This document shows positions 56,420 through 64,000 of a stretch of DNA of 64,000 nt, one piece after another. Source of the stretch: an uncultured Nitrospirota bacterium (GTDB lineage Bacteria; Nitrospirota; Nitrospiria; Nitrospirales; UBA8639); assembly GCA_937139405.1 (NCBI GenBank), contig CAKZPV010000022.1:1-64000 (forward strand). Direction: 5' to 3'. The notes under the pieces were generated by a model that was not told where the DNA came from, did not search any database, and saw only the letters and a list, made by a program, of their open reading frames with translations. Within the stretch, counting starts at the first letter, position 1, and the number at the start of each line of letters is the position of its first letter. The translations under genes and the position numbers were made by a program.

Positions 56420-56962
56420 TTCCTGGTGGGTGCGAAAAAGTATCAGGCTATTTTTTGAAGGTATGATAGATGCCGGGTTTCGGCCCGGCAGCCGAGGTCA
56501 TTTTGTTTCGGCAAAAGGACCCAAAACCATTGACGCCCCGTCTGGCGAGGTCGGATGGGAATGACGCCGATCTGGGGAGGGCGGACCAACTCGCTACGCT
56601 CAAACAAGGCCCGCCAGCTAAGGGCGTCCTTCCCTTGGGCCAGACGGCAGGCGTCGGACGATGGGGAATTCCATTGACATTATCTCTGTAGAATGATGAG
56701 GGATGCTCTGAGTCGTATATAAAGTTCCGCCAGCGGTGTTCTCAGCGCTTTGTCGTGCTCAGGTACTAATCGTACGCCCCGCGCCTCCAATCGTCTGCGG
56801 CCTTGCTGGACACGCCTTTTTGAACATCCTGCAAGATTGTCTTCGTCTTAAGAAAAAGAAAGAATTTTTCGGTAGAGTTGAAAAGGTTGATGTCAATGAG
56901 TCAATAAAATATTTGGCTCTAATTTTATGCGAATTAGTCTAATCATTTCTCGGTAGAAGAAG
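56420..56962. other. Intergenic region with a structured GC-rich repeat
   Basis: No gene is supported; small open frames over 56382-56942 are not convincing. The GC-rich block 56466-56690 is described separately. The remaining 250 bases to the DUF2806 gene are AT-rich and should carry its promoter. Confidence 0.6.
56466..56690. repeat. Structured GC-rich intergenic element, probably a dispersed repeat or non-coding RNA
   Basis: GC-rich block set in AT-rich flanks. It starts with the hairpin GCCGGG-TTTCGG-CCCGGC (56471-56488). GACGCCCCGTCTGGC at 56532-56546 pairs with GCCAGACGGCAGGCGTC at 56639-56655, enclosing further GC-rich inverted sections. Such composition and symmetry fit a miniature mobile element or structured RNA. 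The type is recalled only as similar to widespread environmental repeats. Confidence 0.55.
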
Positions 56963-57844
56963 ATGTCAGAAGATAATTCAAAATCGCTAGTCAATCTCGG
57001 AGGACTCTCGAAACCAGCAAATACCCTGGTTAAAAAAGTGTCTTCCGCAATAGGCGGTATTTTTGAACCATGGCAAATAACACGTGTTGCTAAAGCGAAG
57101 GCAAAAGCTGATTTGATTCAAGCACAATCGGAGATTGAAATAACGGCCTTACATCGTCGCGCAATGGGTCGTTTTATTGAAGAGGAAGCATTGCAGCAAC
57201 AAAATATGGAGAAAATAACGGAGAAAGCCTTTCCTTTACTAGGCGAAGGTTCCAACCCTGATGCAATGGAAGATGACTGGGTAACGAATTTCTTTGACAA
57301 GTCTCGAATCATTTCCGATGAAGAAATGCAGAGCCTTTGGTCTAGTGTTCTTGCAGGAGAGGCTAACGCACCAGGAACTTATTCGAAGAGAACGGTAAAT
57401 TTCCTAAGCGACCTGGATATGAAAGACGCTGAGCTTTTTCAAGCTCTGTGTAGATTTGGATGGTTTGTTAGCAAATTCACTCCCCTGATCTTTGATTCTC
57501 AGGACCAGATCTACAATGGTCTCGGCATAAACTTTAATGCTCTGACTCATCTAGATAGCATTGGACTGATTCAGTTTAACAATCTTGCAGGATTTGTAAG
57601 AACTGGTGTGGGAAAGAAAGGTATGGTTTTTTATTGTGACCGACCATTGGTTTTGACCATGGAGAAAGATGTTGAAAATCAATTACCCATCGGACAAGTC
57701 TTGCTTACCAAAGTTGGCGAGGAGCTAGCTACCGTATGTAAAGCCCATGGAGTTGATGGTTTTGAAGAATACGTCAAAGCGAAATGGGCAAAATATATTC
57801 AACACGAAATCAATCCTGAACAAGGCAGTGGAGGCGATACTTAA
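56963..57844 (+). CDS. DUF2806-like protein
   Basis: 293 aa, soluble, with a long helical first half (KAKAKADLIQAQSEIEITA) and the recognisable block DDWVTNFFDKSRIISDEEMQ, LWSSVLAGEANAPGTYSKRT, DAELFQALCRFGW that marks the DUF2806 family. Function unknown. Its AT-rich composition differs from the core genes, so it looks horizontally acquired. It stands alone between the structured repeat and the recQ remnant; no toxin-antitoxin or restriction partner is adjacent. Confidence 0.75.
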   Translation: MSEDNSKSLVNLGGLSKPANTLVKKVSSAIGGIFEPWQITRVAKAKAKADLIQAQSEIEITALHRRAMGRFIEEEALQQQNMEKITEKAFPLLGEGSNPDAMEDDWVTNFFDKSRIISDEEMQSLWSSVLAGEANAPGTYSKRTVNFLSDLDMKDAELFQALCRFGWFVSKFTPLIFDSQDQIYNGLGINFNALTHLDSIGLIQFNNLAGFVRTGVGKKGMVFYCDRPLVLTMEKDVENQLPIGQVLLTKVGEELATVCKAHGVDGFEEYVKAKWAKYIQHEINPEQGSGGDT

Positions 57845-57931
57845 CCGTGTACCTCACTTTGCTGTTAGTTAGAAGATCATCTCAACATAAAGGTTGTCTC
57901 GAATAAGTGTCTGAAAAGAAAGTGGATTCCT

Positions 57932-58215
57932 TCAAGGGGAATTTTTCCCATGAAGGGCGCGGAAGAGGCGGAGTTGACCGTAATCGTAGAGGTCGCCGAG
58001 GAGTTCTTTCGCACCGGTTAAATTTCCCGATCTGGTTTGGGCAAAAACTGAGGCTATGTGTGACTGCTGTTCAGCTTTCAGGAGCTGATTGATCTCCGTT
58101 GGTTCTCCTGCTTGGGTGGCTTGTTCGAGCTGCCCATAGATAGTACTTGCCGCAAATCCCCTTTGATTGGCTACTGTTCCACAGAAAAACCTCTTTGAGT
58201 AAGCGTAGTGTTTCT
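57932..58215 (-). pseudogene. Remnant of the 3' end of a recQ-like gene
   Basis: The frame ends at 57932 and translates, over about 75 codons, to a divergent RecQ C-terminal HTH end: ASTIYGQLEQATQAGEP, AEQQSHIASVFAQ, GNLTGAKELLGDLYDYGQLR. The intact recQ tail reads ASTIYGHLEQAIQAGEP and so on; I estimate nucleotide identity near 75-80%, with 24 bases identical (57968-57991 and 59503-59526). Frame and stop are kept, while upstream of codon 25 it breaks up. Confidence 0.85.
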
Positions 58216-58263
58216 TGAATAGAAAGGGCAACGTCCTATTTTATTTACAGTTTTTGGTTGTGT

Positions 58264-58291
58264 TTGACATAACTTTGCTCCGTGGTACTTT
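58264..58291 (+). promoter_or_regulatory. Possible promoter of the secreted protein
   Basis: TTGACA at 58264-58269, 16 bases, then TACTTT at 58286-58291, ending about 55 bases before the ATG. Only the -35 box is a good match. Confidence 0.3.
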
Positions 58292-58345
58292 CTTGTTTGA
58301 AAAACAAGTAGAAGCATTTTTATGACCTCAAAAAGGGAGAATGTT

Positions 58346-59137
58346 ATGAATATAGTCGGTCAAGGAAGAATAAGAATGTCGACATGGCTCGGAGCAGTGT
58401 TTGTGGCTGTGTGTGTCTTTGGAGCGGGTCAAGTAGAAGCTCACAAGATGCCTAAATCCGAGATTTGTCACTTTAAGAAAAGGAAAGGGATCTTTAAAAA
58501 AATTTCTGTCAGTGGTAGGGCAGCCCGGAAACACATACGCAGACATGGGGACTCCCATCCCGGAGAGTTTAACCCGGTTCACATGGTGACGCTGGACGAT
58601 GATTGTAACATTGTCGATAATCCGCCATTGGTGTTGGCACGTGCATTCACGGAGTTAAAGGATGTGCCTAATGGGATCTATGATCCCAACCAAGACATCT
58701 CGATTGCCGCGTTAGTGGACGCCGACGGCTCTGGCGACGTATCGGATGGAGATACCGTTACATTGGGTGATTACCCGCTACAGTTTGAGCCTGATGGAAA
58801 CAATATGGGAGACTTTGGAACGTTTACGTTGTCTAATCATACCGTAGTGGTAGTCCTTTTAGACGATCCAGGACTCCTAATCAGTGTAACGCTTGATTCG
58901 GGAGCCATCATTAGGTGGGAAATCGGAGGAGGATTTGAACAGTACGCTGAGGAGTTAGGCTCGACAGGTGTTCAGCTATTAGACAACATGGGCCAACAGT
59001 TCGTAAGCGATCTCATCTTAGTTCGGGAGGAGTTCGCTTCTTCTCAACCTGACACTGACGTTTTCCCTCCCATAACTCAGCCTGACTCGCTTGACAGTTC
59101 GTTCTTACAGATTCGCCATTATCAACCAGCGAATTGA
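58346..59137 (+). CDS. Secreted hypothetical protein, 263 aa
   Basis: ATG 58346 is chosen over 58322 because AAGGGAG lies upstream. Signal peptide with cleavage near VEAHK. The mature part is acidic, with basic KSEICHFKKRKGIFKK early and a Ca-binding-like DADGSGDVSDGDTVTLGD at about residues 127-144, similar to dockerin/EF-hand-like loops. No family was recognised. It lies between recQ and the recQ 3' remnant, and is antisense to both. Confidence 0.65.
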   Translation: MNIVGQGRIRMSTWLGAVFVAVCVFGAGQVEAHKMPKSEICHFKKRKGIFKKISVSGRAARKHIRRHGDSHPGEFNPVHMVTLDDDCNIVDNPPLVLARAFTELKDVPNGIYDPNQDISIAALVDADGSGDVSDGDTVTLGDYPLQFEPDGNNMGDFGTFTLSNHTVVVVLLDDPGLLISVTLDSGAIIRWEIGGGFEQYAEELGSTGVQLLDNMGQQFVSDLILVREEFASSQPDTDVFPPITQPDSLDSSFLQIRHYQPAN

Positions 59138-59466
59138 CGTTGAGTGTTTGCAGCAGGATGTGAATGGAACGAAGACGGGAGCGAAGCATGGTGATGTCAT
59201 TTCCATTCCTTCTTTAGTCATCGCTAAACCCTTCAACCATCAGCGAGACCTTTTCTCCTTAGGAGGAAAGGTCTCGCTCGTGTATCACTCATTCGATGTA
59301 CCAGAATCACACTAGGTGGTAACACAAACTGCCAGCACGAGACCGTTTACCTCATACGATATCTAGAGACTTGCCGCCAACGAAAAACTTTCTCCAGTAC
59401 TCCCCAATGCGCTTGTGAAAGCCACATTTTCTAATTAATGAGTGCATGAAAGGAGATCAGAGTCAT
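59138..59466. other. Spacer beyond the secreted gene, with a strong hairpin
   Basis: No gene is supported. A 17-base arm pair (59242-59258 with 59262-59278, one G-U pair) around a three-base loop contains AGCGAGACC. No T tract follows on either strand, so it is not a classical terminator. It may still mark the end of the converging transcripts from the secreted gene and recQ. Confidence 0.5.
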
Positions 59467-61668
59467 TCATTGGCTACTTTTTCCATATGCCGCACGAAAT
59501 AAGCGGAGTTGACCGTAATCGTAGAGATCTTCGAGGAGTTCTTTGGCACCGGTTAGATTCCCCATCCCGGTTTTGACAAAAGCTGAAGCAATGTGTGCCT
59601 GCTGTTCAGCCGTCATGAGCCGATTGATATCCACGGGTTCCCCCGCTTGGATGGCTTGTTCCAGGTGTCCATAGATAGTACTTGCCGTCAGTCCACGTTG
59701 CTTTGCCATGTGTTCCACAGTAAATCCCCGTTGAAATAGGCGTAGAGTTTCCCGGGTGGTCTCATTAAGGGGTTTTGTCTTACCTCTTGTGGGTGCTGAG
59801 AGTGGTGGCGTGGATGTGTTTGAGAAACTCTGTCGAGGGTTGTTCTCAAGGTATTCCGCAATGGCTGCCAGAAAGTCTGCTCCAAATTCCTCCAACTTCC
59901 GGCTTCCGACCCCGCTAATTCGCAAGAATTCTTGCTCGTTCGTGGGATATTCCTGTGCCATTTGTCGTAGGGCGACATCGGAGAAGATGACATAGGCTGG
60001 AACATCTCGTTCATCCGCTAAGGTTTTCCGCAATTGCCGTAAGCGGGCGAATAACGATTCATCATGGGCTTGCTCATCGGTTGGCTTGGTTTTGCGTGTA
60101 GGCTCGCTGATGGGTTTGGTCAGTGTGATTGTGTGGCGCTCTTGGATAAAAGCTCGGCCTTGTGCCGTAATCTCCAAGACTGAAAAGGCTTCTGTGGCTT
60201 GGCGAAGATAGCCGAGGCGGATGAGTTCACGGGCCATAGCGGCCCAGGCGGGCCGGCTGTAGGCTTTGCCCTGTCCGTACATAGGTAATTGGTTATGACG
60301 CCATCGGCGAATTTTTTCGGTATTCGCGCCGGTGAGTACGGCAATCACATGATTGAGACCTACGCTAAAGCCGCTCGTGTCGTAGATTGTTTCAATGCAT
60401 GAGAGCAGAGTCTCAGCGATTTCGGTTCCGTCGAAGGTGTCTCGAGGCGAAAGGCAATTATCGCAGCCTTCACAATTTTCTGGGGTGTATGTCTCTCCAA
60501 AATATCCTAACAATTCGACTCGCCGACATGTTGGACATTCCGCATACTGCACCATTTGCTGGAGTTGCAAGCGGGCAATCTGTTGCTCTTGGATTCCGGG
60601 TTTTTCATTGATGAAGCGTTGTTGTTTGACTGTATCCCCAGCGCTGAAGAGCAGCAGACATTCGCTTGGCAACCCATCACGTCCGGCGCGGCCCGTCTCC
60701 TGGTAATAACTTTCGATATTTTTAGGGAGGTCATAGTGGATGACAAACCGGACGTTGGGTTTATTGATGCCCATGCCGAAGGCGATTGTCGCGCACATCA
60801 CCTGGATTTCGTCCCGCAGAAATAATTCTTGGTGGCGTGACCGTTCTTCTGGCGTTAGGCCTGCATGATAGGGCTTGGCTTTGATGTCCTGTGCCTGTAG
60901 GCGTTCCGCCAGTAGTTCGGTTGTTTTTCGGCTTTGGCAATACACAATTCCACTTTCCTGGGGTTGGGACATGAGAAACGCAAGGACTTGATCCACAGGA
61001 CTGGCCTTGGCCAGGACGCGATAAGTGAGATTCGGTCGATTGAAGCTCGCAACGTACGATGACGGGTTCTGCAATTTCAGGAGTGTACGGATGTCGGTTC
61101 GTACACGCCCTGTGGCGGTGGCTGTTAGTGCCATGATTGGTAATGCAGGGAACCGCTCTCGCAGTTCGACGAGTCTGCGATATTCCGGCCGAAAATCGTG
61201 TCCCCATTCACTAATACAATGTGCTTCATCTATGGCGAGAAGATTCACCTGCCATTTCTGAAGGTCGTTGAGACTTTCAGGGAGCATGAGTCGTTCCGGC
61301 GCCATGTAGAGCAACTGATACTCACCACGGTATACCCCACGTAATCTGGCCTGGATTTCCTGAGCGCTTAGAGAGGAGTTGAGAAATGTCGAAGCGATGC
61401 CATTGGCTTGAAGTGCATCGACTTGATCTTTCATGAGTGCAATGAGAGGTGAGACCACTACAGTGAGCCCTGTTCGCGCCAGAGCCGGTAACTGGAAGCA
61501 GAGAGATTTTCCCCCGCCAGTCGGCAATAGGGCGACGACGTCTCGCCCGGCCAATGCATCACGAATGATTTCTTCTTGCAATGGTCTAAATGAAGTAAAT
61601 CCGAAATGCTCTTTTAACAGAGAGAGCAGAGAGGCATGATTGAAGGTGTTTCCAAAGGATGATTTCAT
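59467..61668 (-). CDS. recQ: ATP-dependent DNA helicase RecQ
   Basis: 3'-5' helicase for recombination repair. 733 aa: superfamily 2 helicase core with Walker A PTGGGKSLCFQLP, DEAH box AIDEAHCISEWGHDFRP, HYDLPKNIESYYQETGRAGRD; an RQC zinc site with Cys from CRRVELLGYF to CEGCDNC; HRDC (about 540-615) and a C-terminal HTH (about 650-733). It is large because of the HRDC and HTH domains. A diverged copy of its 3' end lies at 57932-58215 beyond the secreted gene. Confidence 0.95.
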   Translation of the reverse strand: MKSSFGNTFNHASLLSLLKEHFGFTSFRPLQEEIIRDALAGRDVVALLPTGGGKSLCFQLPALARTGLTVVVSPLIALMKDQVDALQANGIASTFLNSSLSAQEIQARLRGVYRGEYQLLYMAPERLMLPESLNDLQKWQVNLLAIDEAHCISEWGHDFRPEYRRLVELRERFPALPIMALTATATGRVRTDIRTLLKLQNPSSYVASFNRPNLTYRVLAKASPVDQVLAFLMSQPQESGIVYCQSRKTTELLAERLQAQDIKAKPYHAGLTPEERSRHQELFLRDEIQVMCATIAFGMGINKPNVRFVIHYDLPKNIESYYQETGRAGRDGLPSECLLLFSAGDTVKQQRFINEKPGIQEQQIARLQLQQMVQYAECPTCRRVELLGYFGETYTPENCEGCDNCLSPRDTFDGTEIAETLLSCIETIYDTSGFSVGLNHVIAVLTGANTEKIRRWRHNQLPMYGQGKAYSRPAWAAMARELIRLGYLRQATEAFSVLEITAQGRAFIQERHTITLTKPISEPTRKTKPTDEQAHDESLFARLRQLRKTLADERDVPAYVIFSDVALRQMAQEYPTNEQEFLRISGVGSRKLEEFGADFLAAIAEYLENNPRQSFSNTSTPPLSAPTRGKTKPLNETTRETLRLFQRGFTVEHMAKQRGLTASTIYGHLEQAIQAGEPVDINRLMTAEQQAHIASAFVKTGMGNLTGAKELLEDLYDYGQLRLFRAAYGKSSQ

Positions 61669-62045
61669 GGGGAGTGATTGTAGGGCTACGGTGGCCTCAT
61701 CACAAATTTTTATCTGATTATGACGTGGAATGGCGGCGAGCCTGTGCCTCGCTATTTACTCTTCATTCTCATGGCCTGATCGATTTCCAGAAAAAATTTT
61801 CGCGAGGCCATGGTGCCAAGCAAAACGAGTATTGAAGTTTTCAATCTCGTGATTATTTTTTGTTCTTTTGTAGTACGTTCTTCCCTGTTTTTCGATTTGC
61901 AGTCATCATTTCACTTTTTTCGTCAACTTTCCTCTTGGTGTTTTTCAGGTTCATTGATCACCTAGGACATGGCAAATAATCAGAAAATCAGGGGTAATCG
62001 GCAAGAATTGCCTGGAATTGCCGAGAAAGGCGTAAGAATGATGGT
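61669..62045. other. 377-base AT-rich spacer between divergent recQ and the STAS gene
   Basis: No gene or RNA was recognised. It should hold divergent promoters; no convincing -35/-10 pair was assigned. Confidence 0.4.
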
Positions 62046-62048
62046 GTG

Positions 62049-62387
62049 ATGATGCATGTAGCCGAACGAATACAAGATGACACACTTGTTTTGATGATCT
62101 CCGGACGAGTGACGTTTTACTCTCGAAAAGTCTTTCAAGCCATTGTGGGCAATGCCAGACTTTCCGGTGCGAAGCATATTATGTTCAATATTCAGGGTGT
62201 GACATTTATGGACAGTACGGCATTGGGTGGCCTAGCCTTGGCCTACCTGAATTTGAAGGAATGTGATTTGACTATGAGTCTTGTTGGTCCGCAACAACCC
62301 ATCAAAACTTTACTCGACAACGCGAATTTCCCAACGTTGATTCCCACCTTTTCGTCCGAAGATTTGGCATTTCAATCCATCCAGTAA
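62049..62387 (+). CDS. STAS-domain anti-sigma factor antagonist-like protein
   Basis: 112 aa, a single STAS domain with the phosphorylation motif FMDSTALGGL and LNLKECDLTMSLVGPQQPIKTLLD. In such proteins the serine is phosphorylated by an RsbW-type kinase and dephosphorylated by a PP2C phosphatase. No kinase or phosphatase gene lies nearby. A GTG at 62046 and ATGs at 62049 and 62052 are equally possible starts. Confidence 0.85.
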   Translation: MMHVAERIQDDTLVLMISGRVTFYSRKVFQAIVGNARLSGAKHIMFNIQGVTFMDSTALGGLALAYLNLKECDLTMSLVGPQQPIKTLLDNANFPTLIPTFSSEDLAFQSIQ

Positions 62388-62527
62388 TCGCTAAATAATT
62401 TCCAAAAAATTCCCAGTTGATCCGGAAAGATCAAAGGGGAATATGCTATCCTTTTGCTCGTGTCCGTGCATACGTATGTCGAAGAGTAGAGACAATTGAC
62501 GATACGAATTAAGAACAAGACGATCCT

Positions 62528-64000
62528 ATGAACGAAAAACCACTCGAAGCTTTGAGGTTCGAATTGCAGCGTTTGGAATTGACGGGATTCATTGTGCCTC
62601 ATGCTGATGAATATCAAAATGAATATGTGCCAGCTTGCGCTGAACGGTTAGCATGGCTCACCGGGTTTACAGGGTCGGCGGGTACGGCGATTGTTCTTGC
62701 TGAAGAAGCCGCAATGTTTGTGGATGGGCGCTATACGCTCCAAGTTGGTGACCAAGTTAACAAGCAGGATTTTATCTTCAAACATAGCGGAGATCAGCCG
62801 CCGGCCATCTGGCTTGAGTCTCATGTTCGGCCTTCTAACCGCATTGGTTATGATCCGTATCTCCATACACCAATAGATCTTGCCCGTTATCAAAAAGCCT
62901 GTGATCGGGTTGAAGCCCAACTGATTCCTTGTTCTCCAAACCCTATAGATCGGGTGTGGCGAGAGCAGCCTGCTGTTCCTATGGGTGTGATTCAGCCACA
63001 CCTTTTGGAGTTTTCTGGGAAACATTCCCAAGAGAAGCGTGAGGATTTGGCCAAGCATTTCCGAGATGAAGGGATTGAGGCCGCTGTAATCAGTGCGCCT
63101 GATTCCATCGCGTGGTTGTTAAATATTCGAGGCAGTGATGTGTCGCATACACCGTTACCCTTGTGCCAAGCGATTGTCTATGCGACCGGGCGAGTGGCGG
63201 TCTTTGTGGACTCTCAAAAAGTGAGTCCTGGTCTTGGGGCACATCTTGGTACAGATGTTTCCCTGGAATCGCCGGACGCCTTTGAAGGGGCATTACAACA
63301 TTTAGGACAGCAGAATCAGCAAGTGTTGTGCGACCCCTTGAAAACCAATACCTGGATATTTTCGACCTTGACCAAACACGGGGCGCGTATCCTTCGTGAT
63401 GATGACCCTTGCGCACTGCCCAAAGCCTGTAAAAATACTGTCGAAATTCAAGGTGCTTATGCTGCCCATGAGCGCGATGGAGTTGCGGTCTGTCAGTTTT
63501 TAGCCTGGCTCGAACGTGAAGCGCCAAGTGGGCACGTCACAGAATTGCAGGCGTCGGCGTATTTAGATGATTGTCGTCAGAAGCAGCCCAAGTGGGAAGA
63601 TTCGAGTTTCCCGACTATTTCCGGGTCTGGATCCAATGGAGCCATTGTGCATTATCATTCGACGCCTGAAACCAACCGTCCGTTGGAGTTAGGGACATTG
63701 TATCTTGTGGATTCAGGGGGGCAATACCTTGATGGGACGACGGATATCACACGGACTGTGGTGATTGGACAACCGTCTGCTGAGCATCGTGATCGTTATA
63801 CGAGAGTGCTACAAGGCCATATTGCGCTGGCAACGGCCAAATTTCCACAAGGGACGACCGGGAGTCAGCTTGATGCGTTAGCCCGATCACCTCTTTGGGC
63901 CATGGGCTTGGATTACGATCATGGGACTGGCCATGGGGTCGGCAGTTTTCTTGGGGTTCATGAAGGACCGCAACGGATCTCAAAGTCTGCCAGTGATGTC
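62528..64000 (+). CDS. pepP: Xaa-Pro aminopeptidase (M24B), 3' partial
   Basis: The frame is open from ATG 62528 to the window end, 491 codons without a stop. It begins with the creatinase-N domain (RFELQRLELTGFIVPHADEYQ and GRYTLQVGDQV) and reaches the catalytic pita-bread fold: SGSGSNGAIVHYHS, VDSGGQYLDGTTDITRT with two metal aspartates, and TGHGVGSFLGVHEG with a metal histidine. The final glutamates lie beyond the window. It resembles the larger aminopeptidase P type (about 600 aa), which carries a second N-terminal domain. Confidence 0.95.
   Translation, partial: MNEKPLEALRFELQRLELTGFIVPHADEYQNEYVPACAERLAWLTGFTGSAGTAIVLAEEAAMFVDGRYTLQVGDQVNKQDFIFKHSGDQPPAIWLESHVRPSNRIGYDPYLHTPIDLARYQKACDRVEAQLIPCSPNPIDRVWREQPAVPMGVIQPHLLEFSGKHSQEKREDLAKHFRDEGIEAAVISAPDSIAWLLNIRGSDVSHTPLPLCQAIVYATGRVAVFVDSQKVSPGLGAHLGTDVSLESPDAFEGALQHLGQQNQQVLCDPLKTNTWIFSTLTKHGARILRDDDPCALPKACKNTVEIQGAYAAHERDGVAVCQFLAWLEREAPSGHVTELQASAYLDDCRQKQPKWEDSSFPTISGSGSNGAIVHYHSTPETNRPLELGTLYLVDSGGQYLDGTTDITRTVVIGQPSAEHRDRYTRVLQGHIALATAKFPQGTTGSQLDALARSPLWAMGLDYDHGTGHGVGSFLGVHEGPQRISKSASDV

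Noticed and set aside
56382-56691. Small frames over the GC-rich structured element
   Set aside because: They overlap in several frames across an inverted-repeat structure, so they are better explained as accidental frames in a repeat.
56963-61668. A multi-gene phage-defence system around DUF2806 and recQ
   Set aside because: RecQ has normal housekeeping domains, the other genes are unrelated secreted proteins or remnants, and no nuclease, methylase or NTPase partner adjoins the DUF2806 gene.

Overview
The window looks like chromosome from a chemolithoautotrophic bacterium that fixes CO2 by the reductive TCA cycle, most likely a Nitrospira-type member of Nitrospirota (Nitrospinota is the main alternative). 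The basis is a two-subunit ATP-citrate lyase with lengths typical of the bacterial enzyme (398 and 608 aa), a five-subunit 2-oxoacid:ferredoxin oxidoreductase with a CO-dehydrogenase-like epsilon subunit, a monomeric isocitrate dehydrogenase, a soluble fumarate reductase pair and a Rieske/cytochrome b complex. The taxon is inferred from gene content; no rRNA or tRNA gene was found.

Layout. 1-6.5 kb: 3' part of a spermidine-synthase/MFS-like protein, small unknowns, an FG-GAP lipoprotein, then ruvA and yebC on the minus strand. 6.6-17.1 kb: housekeeping genes on the plus strand (fmt, rsmA, ftsK, lolA, a membrane-tethered response regulator, two HAD phosphatases, a lipoprotein, cutA, an M23 peptidase). 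17.5-21.8 kb: the five-gene 2-oxoacid:ferredoxin oxidoreductase operon, closed by a strong terminator. 21.8-25.5 kb: surE, a SNARE/VTT-type membrane protein, cysS, rlmB. 25.5-29.5 kb: a LuxR-type HTH protein, then prepilin peptidase and four minor pilins. 29.8-32.1 kb: isocitrate dehydrogenase with its own terminator. 32.2-39.7 kb: small secreted proteins, a DUF547 protein, cytochrome b fused to a c-type haem domain, Rieske protein, a methyltransferase, fructose-1,6-bisphosphatase, aldehyde dehydrogenase. 40.0-50.2 kb: aclB-aclA-acn-frdB-frdA-sucC-sucD, all plus strand. 50.2-59.5 kb: accessory DNA with a large secreted propeller/lectin protein, a nucleotidyltransferase, an exonuclease, slyD, a DUF2806 protein, a structured GC-rich repeat and a secreted unknown. 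59.5-64 kb: recQ, a STAS protein, and the 5' part of an Xaa-Pro aminopeptidase.

The metabolic genes form most of one cycle. Fumarate reductase makes succinate, SucCD makes succinyl-CoA, the ferredoxin-dependent enzyme carboxylates succinyl-CoA (or acetyl-CoA), isocitrate dehydrogenase and aconitase lead to citrate, and AclBA splits citrate to acetyl-CoA and oxaloacetate. Fbp serves gluconeogenesis from the product. Malate dehydrogenase, fumarase and a second oxidoreductase set are not in the window.

The most unusual structure is in the accessory region. Two housekeeping genes, sucD and recQ, each have a divergent copy of only their 3' end lying beyond a gene for a secreted protein: sucD / lectin / sucD 3' remnant, and recQ / secreted protein / recQ 3' remnant. 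Both remnants keep the reading frame and the stop codon. This suggests cargo insertion or recombination at the 3' ends of conserved genes. The lectin protein itself carries two ricin-type trefoils, the second a circular permutation of the first, and the first trefoil splits a propeller blade.
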